The translations under genes and the position numbers were made by a program. Shown here one piece after another: positions 36,462 through 47,897 of a DNA stretch of 64,000 bases. Origin of the DNA: Tricholoma matsutake (lineage: Eukaryota; Basidiomycota; Agaricomycetes; Agaricales; Tricholomataceae); contig AP026542.1 of the NCBI GenBank assembly GCA_026075535.2, forward strand, positions 6,758,001 to 6,822,000, in the 5' to 3' direction. Position 1 is the first letter of the stretch, and the number at the start of each line of letters is the position of its first letter. Below the pieces are notes generated by a model. It saw only the letters and a list, made by a program, of their open reading frames with translations. It did no database searches and was not told the DNA's origin.

Positions 36462-36808
36462 GTAACTTAATACACTCATCAGTTGCATCATTCTTTCAAC
36501 TACTGTTTTTAGGACAAAAAACTCATTTACTTGGCATTCCCTTCTCTTGCCCTGAATCTTACTTCACTTCCAGCACCTCATGGTCTTGAATGTCTTGAAC
36601 TCCCTCCAACACTCAACATATCATTTCTCTCAACTCCTGACCTTACAGAGAAGGCCATGTCATCCCTACTTGCACCCTTGATTCAAATGCTCATCTTTGT
36701 ATAAGCTTGGATTCTGGATGGAATGTCTCTAGGCAAGTTGGAGTATCAATTATCCAGACTGCTCCACACAATGATCCTGATACAATTTTTGTGATTCCAG
36801 TTAGTACT
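36462..36808 (+). pseudogene. Host locus, continuation after the solo LTR
   Basis: A 50-bp intron-like segment (GTAACTTAATAC...GTTTTTAG) is followed by an open frame reading DKKLIYLAFPSLALNLTSLP and continuing about 60 residues to a TAA near 36703. It continues the frame that ends DDPIK at 35750. Function unknown. It runs up to the Harbinger element. Confidence 0.4.
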
Positions 36809-36885
36809 AGGGGTTGTTCACAGTAAGCATTTTTCAGCCATTTTTGCTTCATTTTTCATTTTCATTTTTCTTCCATTTTTCAAAA

Positions 36886-38624
36886 ATGAAATTCAGAATG
36901 AGTCAAAATGATTCAAAAATGAACATTTTTGCAAAAATGGAACACACCCCTCCATTTTGCAAAGATGAACATTCTTTGGCTCATTTTCACATCCGATTTT
37001 TGAACATCAAGTTCCGGGTTTTCAAACTCCACTCAGTGCATCCTCCACCGCAACACCCACTTGCCACCATTGGTTGTCAGAAAGGTGCCACAACCAAAAC
37101 ACAGCCTGGATCCGGCCCCAAACGGACTCAAAAGCCATCATTGAAAGCTGCTCAGTCTGCTGCTCTGGATGTTACGGATGATGAGGACACTTGCAAGCAA
37201 ACAACCAAGACATGCCATACCTCCTGGACACCTGCTAGAACTGAGCATCTTCTTGACTGGCTTGAAGAGAACCCTGTAGACTGTCAAAAGCTCTTCTCCG
37301 ACTCAACTAAGGATGCCAAGGATGAGGGTCAACAAAAACATGTTTCAAAGGGCACAAAATCTGAATTCCACAAAATGATAGCAACATTTGTCTTCTCTGC
37401 AGATGTTGATGCTGTTGTCTGAGCCAACTTTGCTGTTAATACTGGGAATTATATCAAATCTGTCAACAACTATATTGCTTGGTAAGTCTCAAGCTCTGCC
37501 CTTACTTCAGTTTCATGCTGATGTGGCTATATGCCCAGATTACAAAAATAGTATTGTATGTTCAACGAGAGGCTTGGCCAAACTAGCGCTGGTCTACGAT
37601 ATGAAGACATCGAAGTGGGGAGCAATCTGTGGAATCTTGTTGGCAAGTATTTCTCATTCTATTCAATTGGTCTATACTAACTTTTCCTCATAGAACAACT
37701 GGAGCAAGATTTTCCATATTGGAAGCATCTCCATGGCTTTTGGTGTACACTTCCAAACTTCAATCCATACATAGCTTTGTCGGAGCCTGGTCAGGATCTT
37801 GCAGCTGAAATGCTAGTGCTGGTTCAAGGCCATAGGGACAGCAGTGGGGATGGGGGACTTGATGACAAAGATATCCAGGACAGCCCCTTGCTCAGCACTG
37901 GTCTCGATGATCAGATGGTTGGCAGTCCTAAACTGGGCAATGACATTGTAAGCTCCCTTTGCCATCTCCTCTGCTCATATTTGATGTGAACCTTACTCAG
38001 GATATTGGCTTCGACGCTACTGATGGACTTAACCCATTCCTTGACAATCCCATTGACAGTCCCATTGACAGTCCCACTCCTGCTGGACTCCCTCAATTCC
38101 AGACTGTGCTCCAAGAGAGTAGGAACTCGAGCTCAACACCTTCCAAATTGGCCTCAACACCCACCCCACAATCAAAAGCCTCGACTCTCATTTCTCATAC
38201 TACCTCTGCCTCGCAGACAGGAAGAGGAAAGTGTACATGCCAGGAGGCATTTGCAGATGAAAACAAAGCTGAGACAGAGGTCCTTGCAGCCTTTGCAGCT
38301 GAGAAGCACACTCGGAAGATGGCGGAGCATGCACAATGGATGGCCAAGTTGGAAATCAAGAAGCAGTGGATAAATCTGGAGGCAAACAAAAAGCAGCTGC
38401 AAGCTGAGGAGTGTTGGATCATTGCTCAGCATAAATGGGAGTGTGAGAAAGAGGCACACAATATACAAATGCTCCATCTCCACCTGCAGTATCAAGAGGC
38501 TGGTGGATCAGGTGTAGGGCAATTCAGGACAGCTCAGTTTGGGGATAATGGAGCATTTGGCGGAGCAGGACTAGGACTGCAAACTGACTTTGGGCTTCCA
38601 TCTCTTCCACCCTTCAATGGTTGA
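36886..38624 (+). pseudogene. Harbinger accessory ORF, Myb/SANT-like DNA-binding protein
   Basis: The exon around 37200-37480 encodes TSWTPARTEHLLDWLEENPV and ANFAVNTGNYIKSVNNYIAW, a Myb/SANT-like trihelix as found in the second protein of Harbinger transposons, which carries the transposase to the terminal repeats. Later exons give KHLHGFWCTLPNFNPY and, from 37959 to 38624, an acidic/Ser/Pro region and a charged coiled coil (LEIKKQWINLEANKKQLQAE) ending LPSLPPFNG. A TGA near 37422 interrupts the first exon. Exact splicing is not resolved. Confidence 0.6.
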
Positions 38625-38745
38625 TTGCGTGACCTTCTAAATTTTTGTTGATAACTATGCATGTTGTGTATCTCTTTCTTTACTAGATTTGTATCGTCAT
38701 TTCAAGTTTGCCAATACCAATGCTGTTTAGATTTGAATATTAATG

Positions 38746-41470
38746 TCAGAATTTCTGTCCATCACTCATGACATGGTGACGAGCATGTTGTAGCTCAGTC
38801 TCATTCTTATTCTCATCACTCCCAACATTGGCTTCTTCTCTGCGATGGTGTGTGTCCCCCTCCCGTGCATCCCAGGTGTTGTACAGCTCCTCTCGCCACT
38901 CTGTATTGATGTTTCTGGCCTCAATTTTCAAGATAAGGTTGTGGAGGATGATACAGCATCAGATCCACATGATGGCCTGCAGATGCCTCTGATGAGTATA
39001 AATTTGGATACGAAGCTGGAACAAAGACTGAAATCGGCCTTTCAGTAGTCCAATGGCATGCTCAACATGTATGCAGATCTATATAGAAGGCCAATAAGGA
39101 GTGGATCACATTGAGCTATAAAGAAAGCTCACCTTTGATAGATGATAGTTGAATGTCCTCTGATCTGGATCCAGTTCACCACGAGCTGGCTATTTGAATG
39201 GTGATACTGACCAAGTTTCAGAAGAATAGGCTGAGTCGGCCCACATCCATTCGCCAGGTGTGAATATGCACCCGTGCTCTTTGAAAGTATGAGTGCTTTG
39301 GAATGCCCATGAGTCATGGACACTGCCAGTATGGCCAACTGAATAGTCAACTATCATCAAGTTGTGAGGGGTCGTCACAAGCTATATTAATTATTCCTTG
39401 TGAGAAGGGCTAAACCATGTGGCATACTGATGCGCACCTGACAATCAATGGAATACTCGCTATCCTTGTCAAACCAAGCATCGCCATGTAAACCAGGATG
39501 TTGGAAGAATAGAATCTTTGTCCCATCTGCCAACAAATATCCACTGCGCCACTTGGTTTGCCATATAGTTCTTTGAATCTTCTTTTTCATCAGCCTCAGT
39601 AGTGTTTGAAGGTTCAGTCCATTGAACCGAAGACTGAACTGGACTGAACTGTGGTCCATGCTTTGGTCTGGTTAAATTTTCTGAAAATAGTGAGTAACTG
39701 AACCGCGGTTCAGTTACTGGTTAACTTATTTCGAAACCATTCAAAAACTGTCAGAAAACTGGTTTGAACTGATTGTAACCGGTCTTTGTACACTTAGATT
39801 ACATAGCCTATAAAATGATAAACTAATGTACATATGATATATAATAAGCTAACTACGAGGGGAGATGCCATGTGAATTGGTGGGGTTTATATATGCTGTA
39901 GTAGTTGTACATGTTTGTTTACACCAAGTGGCACCATTTGCAAGATGCCGCATCACCACGACCACAAACTTCCAACAAACACAAAGCAGGGGCCCAAATG
40001 ATGTTAATTCATCGTTTGGGCCCTCTGGGTATGTTCCTTTTATTTGATTTCTTTCTTTTACTAATGAACTAACTACTATTTGTTATTTTTAGTTTCTTGC
40101 CTGTTAATAACGACCCCCACCTGTGCCCTATGCCACCGCTGTGAGCCTCTGCTCACAGGGTCGCAATGTGCCCTGTTTCTGGACAACGACAACACAGAGC
40201 TGCCATGTCACACAGCGCCACCACCCCACCTGTGAGCCGCTGCTCATAGGGGGATATGAAGGTGCTGACAACAATGGGTGGCATGGATGACAAATAGCAG
40301 GGAACAACAAATGGGGCCAGGCCAATGAACAACTGATGACAAATGGCGGGGAACGACAATGGTGGGGAATGACAAATGGTGGGAAATCTAGATGAACAGC
40401 GTGGGTGACAAACAGCAAGGAACAAAGACGAATGGGGAATGAAGATGAACGTGGGTGACGAATGGTGTGGGTGATGAATGGCAGGGAATGAAGACAAACA
40501 GCACAGGTGACGAATGGCAGGGAACAACGAACAGAGGGAACCAGGCCAACGAATGGCAGCAAGACCCCACCCTCACTACAAATGCAAGATGGTGGGGCTG
40601 TTCTTTTTTCTTTTACTTTTTTGTTCTCTTTTTTTTTGTTGTCTAAGTAGCTACACTGCACCGCTGCAAGCAACTGCTTGCAGGGTGTTTATTTTATTTC
40701 GTATACATAATTAAATTTAGTTAGTGTGAAAAAACAGGGGGAAAACCAGTCAAAACCGGTTTTTTGGACTGTAACTGAACCGATAGGACCAGTCTCAATC
40801 AGTTCGGTTACGGTCCAACTGACTTGGGGTGCTGGTCTAGACCGGTCACAGTTATGGTTAACCCTCTTAGAGGTCAAAAAACCAGACCAAACCAAACCTT
40901 AAAACACTAAGCCTCAGGGAGGTGGATGGCTTCATCATGATGTGAAAGCAGGGCGACGATAACACGATCTGTACACTTCTCAACTGCACCAACAGAAATA
41001 CCAGCCCATTAAGCAGCATCCTCAGGGGATGCAGCATTGCCATAGTGCCCAGCACAAAAGAGGAAGATACTGAGTTGTAGGTGTACTGGTAGCTGAGGGC
41101 AGTTTGAGTTGTTATAGAAGATAGGGTGTTCTTTGATCTGGTTGACAAAAGCATCAAATGTCTCAGGTTCAACCCAGAGCTTGCGACGAAAGCGGTCAGG
41201 ACTGTGAACTCTCCAGTGGTCTAGTATATGGAGTTGGGAGCACTTGGGTACAGGTGGGGCAGGCTGAAGAATACGGTTTGTTTTGATTTCAACCAATAAT
41301 TTGTGATAACGTCGTGACCAGTTGAAGTAGTACTTGAGCTCAAAATCAGAAATTGAATGCATGCTATCAGTTTCAGAAGATGCTGGAGATGACAGTGGAC
41401 TGTCAGAATCCATAGACACATTGGAGGAAATGTTGATATCTGGTGTATCAATGGAAATTGGAGAGCCCAA
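38746..41470 (-). pseudogene. Harbinger DDE transposase (DDE_Tnp_4 type), split by a hAT-like element
   Basis: The N-terminal part (41470-40910) has an acidic/Ser head, then FRRKLWVEPETFDAFVNQI and PVHLQLSIFLFCAGHYGN, the helix-turn-helix region, then WAGISVGAVEKC and ALLSHHDEAIHLPEA. After the insertion (39591 down) come YLLADGTKILFFQHPG (first catalytic Asp), a probable intron of about 56 bp, IVDYSVGHTGSVHDSWAF, and WADSAYSSETW (second Asp). The C-terminal tail (38931-38746) begins near RNINTEWREELYN. Removing 39600-40909 with one target copy joins LPEA to DEKEDSKNY. There is a TAA before WAGIS and a 1-nt frame change before YLLADG, so it is inactive. Confidence 0.85.
39600..40909. mobile_element. 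hAT-like non-autonomous element, TSD AGCCTCAG
   Basis: 1,310 bp with ends TAGTGTTTGAAGG and CCTTAAAACACTA. The 8-bp target duplication AGCCTCAG is perfect (39592-39599, 40910-40917). Subterminal blocks are rich in GAACTGAACCG/CGGTTCAGTTAC-type repeats. The interior carries a GGGCCCAAATGATG...CATCGTTTGGGCCC hairpin (about 39990-40022), an intron-like T-rich tract, and three copies of the GTGAGC...GCTCAC palindrome (40133, 40224, 40658). No transposase. Confidence 0.9.
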
Positions 41471-41896
41471 GTCTGAGCTTAAAGAGATTGAATCAGAACT
41501 GTCTGACAGTGAGATATCTGATAGGGCAGAGTTGATATGCTCCTGTAATCACCGTCTCTGTGTTACATAGTAGTATTCTGAAAGCTCCTGGAGCATGACA
41601 GTACACATTGTTGGGGTAGGCATTGAGGTGAGAGTCCAAACAAAGCCAGGGACTTTGAGGGGAGGACGTGTTTGAGGTGGGGTTTGAATATGCCAAGCAT
41701 TGTGTAGCATGCTGAAGACCATGCAAAATGCATTTTACTTTCATTTTTGCTATTTTTTTGGGGGGGGGGGTTCACGGTAGCCATTTTTGACTTCATTTTT
41801 GTTTGTTTACTGCCAAAATGATTGAAAATGAAAGAAAAATGAGATTGAAAATGAGCCAAAAATGGCCCAAAAATGGCTACTGTGAACAACCCTACT

Positions 41897-42240
41897 AATT
41901 CTCTGAATTAATATAATATAGTACTTATCTAAAAATTAAAGGTTCACAGATTTTCTATGCTTTTGCCATCACTTCTATGTCTCCTATTATCAGATCATGT
42001 TCTGAGTTCTCAATTTATTGAGAACAAGGTTATGTTAGACTGAGGAATAGAGAATGTTTCAAATCTATTAGTGCAGGGATCTCCAAGCCCTAGTTCATAG
42101 ATTACATCCTGAGCTCGAGTAAGACTCAAAACTATTGATGCGGCAACTGCCAGAGATGGTGGGCACAGCTCGGCCTCACTACCTTCAAAACTGTTGTCAT
42201 CCACTGCCTCCATTCCCATGCCCACTCTTGCATCAACTAA
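41897..42240. other. Unassigned sequence right of the Harbinger element
   Basis: Continuation of the target sequence of the Harbinger insertion. A minus-strand frame (42225-42010) gives MEAVDDNSFEGSEAELCPPS with no recognised family. I see no gene I can support. Confidence 0.3.
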
Positions 42241-43140
42241 TGCCGCTGACCATCACCATCCACATCTTACACTGCCCCTGCATCATTAACAATGCTGTCG
42301 ACACCTTTGGACACCCCCCGTTCACTGCCAATGCCCCCATTTTTATTGAAATGTGCAATGCAGGCCCACAGCCACCCAATTTTTTCCCTCCCCATTCAAA
42401 CAGGATGAGAGGGAGTCAACATGGGCTGGGAGGGTGCAGAAGAATGCAGGGAGACCCTAGAAGGGGGATATTCACCCGTAAAGTACCCAGCAACCCCTAT
42501 AAACACACTCACACCCCCAAAACAGAATTTTATGACAACACTGACCACCACCTATCCCCACCGCTGTAAACATCTGCTTGCAGGTTGGGTAGGGTCAATG
42601 AACAACAGTGGGCTTGGACAACGACAATGAACGAGCACCAGGGCCCACCACAACAAGGAATAGCCCCAGAACCCCACCATGAAGACAGAACGATGACACA
42701 CACCCCATGCATCGTGGGTGGTGACAATGAAGAGAAGGCGAATGGGGATGATGATGAGGATGATGATGGCAGGTGGGGACAACAAGGAAACAACAGAGAA
42801 GCAAGAACAAGGGCCCAGGAGATGTCAAGGTCTCCTGGGCCATAAGTAAGTTTTTTTTTCTTTCCTGCAATTGACAGCAATGACCCAGCCAGCCCAACGC
42901 TGGATGACGACACCCACAGCACCAGACCCCTCCGCTATGAGCAACTGCTCGTAGGGAGCAAGGCTGGTGCATACAAGCCAGCGCCAGCAGGGAGGGGGAA
43001 CAATGCCAAAGGACAAGAGAGGGGGAAGGTGGAGACAACACGGCATTTGCCACCACACCTAAGAGCAATTGCTCATAGGATGGGTAATCCCAGGGAGAAA
43101 GGGAGGAGGGGGGGGGGGGGGTTGGAGACAACACTTACTA
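42241..43140. repeat. GC-rich repeat block with hairpin modules, probably another hAT-like element
   Basis: It shares the design of the interiors of the elements at 19214 and 39600. There is a hairpin GGCCCAGGAGA...TCTCCTGGGCC (about 42812-42841), a T-rich intron-like tract beginning TAAGTAAG and ending GACAG, and palindromes CTGTAAACATCTGCTTGCAG (about 42563), CTATGAGCAACTGCTCGTAG (about 42934) and TAAGAGCAATTGCTCATA (about 43060). A long G run ends it (about 43106-43121). I could not identify terminal repeats. Confidence 0.5.
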
Positions 43141-43500
43141 AGTTACAATGATTTTAATCAAATAGTTATCAACTTTTGTCGCATACACGAACTCACCTGT
43201 CTTAGGCTCATTCAACTTGGTGTCACATGGCTAATTATGCAACACATTTGTGAGACTAGAGCGAGACTTCTTGTCTTTAACTTCTACCAGCATGCAAATC
43301 ATCCTCCACTGTATGAAGTTCTTTCTAGTTGTTTGCTTCCTGGTTTTATGCACTACAAGACAACATGATTTCAAAAAAAGTCAACAGGAACTGTGCAATG
43401 AACTCAAGTGTGTAGTTTAAAATACTTCTCATGCAACAGGACAATTGAACTGAAGCCACGAAATGTCATCTAGCAGTGACTCAAGACCTGTTGGACAACA

Positions 43501-43860
43501 GTTTCTGCTGACAGACAGTATTAGGAAACTTAGCCACTTATCATTAGATTTGCAGTTGGTTCTGCTCTACTCAAATCTTATTCATGAACCTTGGTTGTAA
43601 CACTGAAATAGAAACAATGATACTTGGCAACATTCTCTGCCGACAAACAGTATTAGGAGAATTGGCTGCTTATTGTCAGATTCACAGTTTGTTTTGCTCT
43701 ACTTGGAGCTGATTCATGGAGCTTGATCACAACACTTATATAGAAACAACGATATCTGGCAATATTCTCTGCTGACAAACAGCATAAAGAGAATTGGCTG
43801 CTTATCATTAGATTCACAGTATGTTCCACTCTACTCAGATATTATTCATGAAGCTTCATT
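43501..43860. repeat. 132-bp tandem repeat, about three diverged units
   Basis: Units begin TTCTGCTGACAGACAGTATT (43501), TTCTCTGCCGACAAACAGTA (43633) and TTCTCTGCTGACAAACAGCA (43765). They share the later blocks TTCTGCTCTACTC, TTATTCATGAA and ATAGAAACAATGATA. Confidence 0.8.
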
Positions 43861-43919
43861 GAAGAGCATCTTCTACTTATCAGGACATGCCAGGTGCTAC
43901 CAGTATGAGTGAATGCAGT

Positions 43920-45234
43920 TCATGAGCTGCTACTCATGAACATGGTTCATACTATACATCACCTACATGAGACCACTATTCTCATGAAAAATGACAAGTA
44001 AAATCCACCCTGACTGAAAGCTCATTACAAACATTGGACCCTGACAGAACATGGCTCCTGTATAATAATCCATTACAATTACAAATCACAAACTACACTT
44101 CTGTGACTGCCACACAACTCACTCCAGTTTACAAATCTTTTTCAAAACAGCAAAAGAGGGAGAGCATAATTCATGCCATGCATCATTTGCATAAGAACAC
44201 TATTCTCATGATGTATCAGCAGGCAAAATTGACCATGATTGAAGACTCATTACAAACTTCAAACCTTCACAAGACATGGCTGCTGTATTTTAATCCAATA
44301 CATAGATATCACAGTGTGCCTGTTCCAGGACCCATTCAGTTTTTTCAAAACCTTCACATGTCAATCACCATCCACAAATTGATAACTTATCAAGATTTCT
44401 GGAGACAGTTATACAAAAATGTTCCTGCTACATTTAGGTGGCTGATATTTATATGGTACTTTGCATATGACAGTATGCAGCTCAGAATGCTTCGGTTAGC
44501 TAGACAAATGAGGCAGAACACAACCAGAAGACATGACTACTGTTGCATGACTCTTGAATCTTTGCAACCCAGCATCAGACATGTATATAGATGTCTGTGG
44601 TGTGTTAGTCAAAAAGGTAGACAAGTACAACTGTTACATATGCAGCATGCTATCATACTGTTAAATAACTCTAACCTATTTTGCTGGATTCTTCCTATGA
44701 AGAAAGTTGCCACAGTTTATGGATGTGCTATGATGTCATTTAAATTTAAAATATTGAAATACTTTTTTATAAACTCAATAATTGATTACTTACTGAGACT
44801 CACAACTATCCAATTTCATTTTGTCCACACAAGTTTAAAAAACAGCACTTACATGACTGGAGGAGGAAGACCAGCTGTTTTTTCTGGACAAATGCTACAG
44901 GAATATAATACATCAGAATATGAAACTGACTGGAATGCTAACTTCCATTTTATTGATCATGTTGATAGTACAGGTCTATGCCAATATCCTACATCAGCAG
45001 GATTTGCTCATGTGCATCTGCCTTTGCAACAATTGGTACCAATGCTTACCAACAAAAATATATGTAAGATTTCCAAAATCCACAAAATGCAAGTTGGCTC
45101 TCATAACTCAAAAGCAAGTATGTGTCAGAATTTTGACTTTCATAATTGTGTAAGCTGTAATCTTTATGTTTCTGTCTTTCAAAAGATTAAAACACATGCC
45201 CAAAAACCTGAGGCAGAGATAAAGACCTGAAACC
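43920..45234 (+). other. AT-rich region upstream of the Helitron N-terminal half; one long ORF of unknown value
   Basis: A 398-codon open frame (44034-45230) is rich in His, Gln, Tyr and Leu and has no motif I recognise. The start region is duplicated: a block at about 43920-44080 recurs with divergence at about 44165-44300 (shared CACTATTCTCATGA, CTCATTACAAAC, ACATGGCTCCTGTA). It reads in the direction of the Helitron protein and could be its 5' region or decayed N-terminus, or non-coding. Confidence 0.35.
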
Positions 45235-47046
45235 TTGGCCTATGAAGGAGAAGTTTCACAGCAAAAGACAATGTTCCCTCCTGAGCCACTCAATGAAAAG
45301 GTGATTCATCAAGTAATTAATGATTTTTGCAAAGATTCACAGCCCAGAATGTTGCAAGAGGCTGGATGTGTTGTATGTGGAAAACTTATTCCTATTATTC
45401 AGCTGTCAAAGTTAAATGCAGTCAAGAACCTGTTACACATTCTAGATGTCAAAGGAGTGACCAGAAAACAATGTCAAAGAACAACAGATCAAATTGAAGA
45501 AGAAAGTGGACCGGTGTTGAACAAACATTCGGACCAAATATGTGATACCTGTAGACGTTACTTGCGAGCTGATAAAATGCCATAGCAAATGGTTTATGGG
45601 TAGGAGAGACTCCACCACAATTGTCAAGCTTAAGATTTGTAGAGAAATTATTAATTCAACGAGTATGAGTTAATGGCTGTTTCATTCGAGTTGCTTCTTC
45701 AGGACTCAGGAAAATGATTTCTCATGTAATTGCATTTGAAACTCCAACACCAAAGGTCTACAACATGCTGCCTCCTCCAGTAGAGGATTTAGATGATGTT
45801 CTAGTGATTTTGTTTACTGGGCCATGTAAACCTGCAGAAGAAGACATGGAATGGCTAAAACTCAATCACAAAGATTATGCTGATTTGACAATATCATATG
45901 ATGAGCTAAACAAGTATCCTGAAGATATGCCACCAGTATCTGTTGAATACAGACATGCTTTGTCAAATAAGATTCCAGAGGCTACAAGTACTTTTGACTC
46001 AGCCATAGATGATGGAGTACAAGATGGAGACTGTCCATTTGTGGTTCATGGAATTACTGGGGAACAACTCATGACAAAGACTGTTGCTGCTCACAAAGGG
46101 ATTGCACTGCAGCATTGGAACAACAAAGGAGCAGCTCTATCAGTAAGCCATGCTTCAGGATCTCAATCAATTTACAATAATCCAAACTTATATCCTCAAA
46201 TTTTTCCATGGCTATTTCCATATGGCCTTGGGGGCATTGGCACCACACCATTGTCTGATAAGTCACATAAATGCTACCTTTTGATGTATCATAACAAGAG
46301 ATTTCAACTAGATGTCAGTTTTCCTTTTGTTGCTTTTAGCCATGAGCAAATAAAGGCTGCTACCACTGGAGGTTTTTTGCTTGCAGAGTCAACAAAATTT
46401 AATGACATTTCTGGACGATTGTTAAATGTTGATCAAGACACCTTGCAGCACATTGCCAAAAGAATGTCAGAAGGAGAAGTAGTACATCCTGCAAATGAAG
46501 AGGAGGAACTTTGCTTTCAAGTAATAAAAGATTTAGACCATGTTAGTGGAAAAGTGAAAGGTTCAATAACAAGTAAAAAATACATGCAAAATGAGCTGTG
46601 GTCTCTAATGACATATATGAGTGCTCCACTTTGGTATTTTACAATTTCTCCAGTTGATACCAAACATCCTTATACTATGCTAACACCAAAGAGACCTTTA
46701 ATCCATTTATTCATGTAGTAGATGATAGGTTTAGGCTGATTGCTAACAATCCTGTTGCAGGAGCCCATTTCTTTCACTTTATGATACAAATGTTTATTAA
46801 ACATGTCTTAGGAGTTGGTTCAACAAAAAAAGGCTTGTTTGGAGACACATCTGCATATTATGGAACAGTAGAACAGCAAGGAAGATTAACATTACATTTA
46901 CATATGCTGCTGTGGATAAAAGGTGCCATAGCTCCAGAGGAAATTCAGAATCACATTAAAGATCCTGATTCTATTTTTTCTGAGAACTTAGTCAAATACT
47001 TAGAAAGTTGTCATGCTGGAGAGTTTATCACAGGGACAAAAGAAAC
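45235..47046 (+). pseudogene. Helitron protein N-terminal half: Cys-rich N-domain and HUH Rep region
   Basis: The first piece has FPPEPLNEKVIHQVINDFCK with GCVVCGKL and CDTCRRYLRADKMP, the Cys-rich N-terminal region (DUF6570-like) of fungal Helitron proteins. After a frame loss near 45582 it continues with FVEKLLIQRV, a TGA, then IRVASSGLRKM and FETPTPKVYNMLPPPVEDLD. The Helitron_like_N domain follows (PWLFPYGLGG, YLLMYHNKRFQLD). After another frame change near 46680 comes AHFFHFMIQMFIKHVLG, then DTSAYYGTVEQQGRLTLHLH, whose LHLHMLLW is the HUH metal site. The piece ends GTKETV where gypsy copy D is inserted and continues at 61511. Confidence 0.88.
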
Positions 47047-47306
47047 TGTTAAGGGCGAAGCCTCAACCACTCGATCTAGTCAATGTCGTTTGATGAGGTG
47101 CTTCCTCGACGAGTTGTTCAGCACTAGTCTTACTCGGAGCATCCAACGTAAGATGGGTAGTGCACTCTAGCAGGCCTTCTGCATAGAGTTGTTCAGGTTC
47201 ACGCACTAAGGGGCTTCCTTAGTGGTTTTGAGTAAGTTTACGAGTTTGCAAGTTAAGGCTGTAGATTGCCTAGATCTAAACTAAGGACATCCCTACTACA
47301 AGTTGC
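47047..47306 (-). repeat. 3' LTR of gypsy family 2 copy D, outer fragment
   Basis: 260 bp matching 60825-61084; continues at 53352-53807 beyond the nested element. Confidence 0.9.
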
Positions 47307-47731
47307 TGTAAGGGGACTAGGGGGGTGCCCTGTGTGTTTTTCCTATTTTTTATGTTCGTCCCATATTTTTCCCCACCTCATTTCCTTCTATTCTTCATTT
47401 TCTATGATTTTTCCAGATTTTATTACTAATTTTCCCTTGCTATCATGTTTGTATATGTTGACACTTTTATATTTAGAGGCGGAGTACCCCTTCCGACACA
47501 TACCCCTTGGTATGATGTCATTCGGCGGCCTTGATCCGCCTATCTCCGCCTTTTTCTATTTTTAGGTTATATTTGATTTTGTCGTCTTCACATATACTGG
47601 GCATCAGCAAGGGGATCCTTAGAGTTTTCTCTTCGGATTTCCCTTTGCTAGGTGCGCCCCCAATCCCTGTATTATGTAGCATAATTTTAACTTCGGATTT
47701 CCCTTTGCTAGAGGCTTAGGTTGCCCTTATA
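47307..47731 (+). repeat. 5' LTR of gypsy family 3
   Basis: 425 bp; contains a direct repeat TTCGGATTTCCCTTTGCTAG near its end. Confidence 0.95.
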
Positions 47732-47897
47732 GTAGAAAACTCTCCCCTAAGGCCCGAAAATCGCGAACGCGCTGCCCAAAATAGGCAGGTACAGACTGGA
47801 CGATGCTTCCCAAAGCTTCGCAGAGTCCCTACACACCGTTCCAGATACTCTCGCCTTTATTGCACCGCCATTTTCGCCAAATGCGCTCCCTAGCAAC

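Larger units (their letters stand above)
36809..41893. mobile_element. PIF/Harbinger transposon with transposase and Myb/SANT-like ORF; TSD ACT
   Basis: Ends AGGGGTTGTTCACAGTA and TACTGTGAACAACCCT, followed inward by CCATTTTT repeats on both sides; ACT flanks both ends (36806-36808, 41894-41896). The interior has the usual two-gene organisation of the superfamily: a DDE transposase (minus) and a Myb/SANT-like accessory gene (plus). A hAT-like element (39600-40909) splits the transposase. A 10-nt G run lies beside the right repeat (41758-41769). Confidence 0.85.

Noticed and set aside
42010..42225. 71-codon minus-strand ORF as a small gene
   Set aside because: No recognised motif and no conservation evidence within the window; adjoining sequence is transposon debris.
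44034..45230. 398-codon plus-strand ORF as a confident protein-coding gene
   Set aside because: Composition is His/Gln/Tyr-rich from AT-rich, partly duplicated sequence and shows no motif; kept only as an unassigned region.
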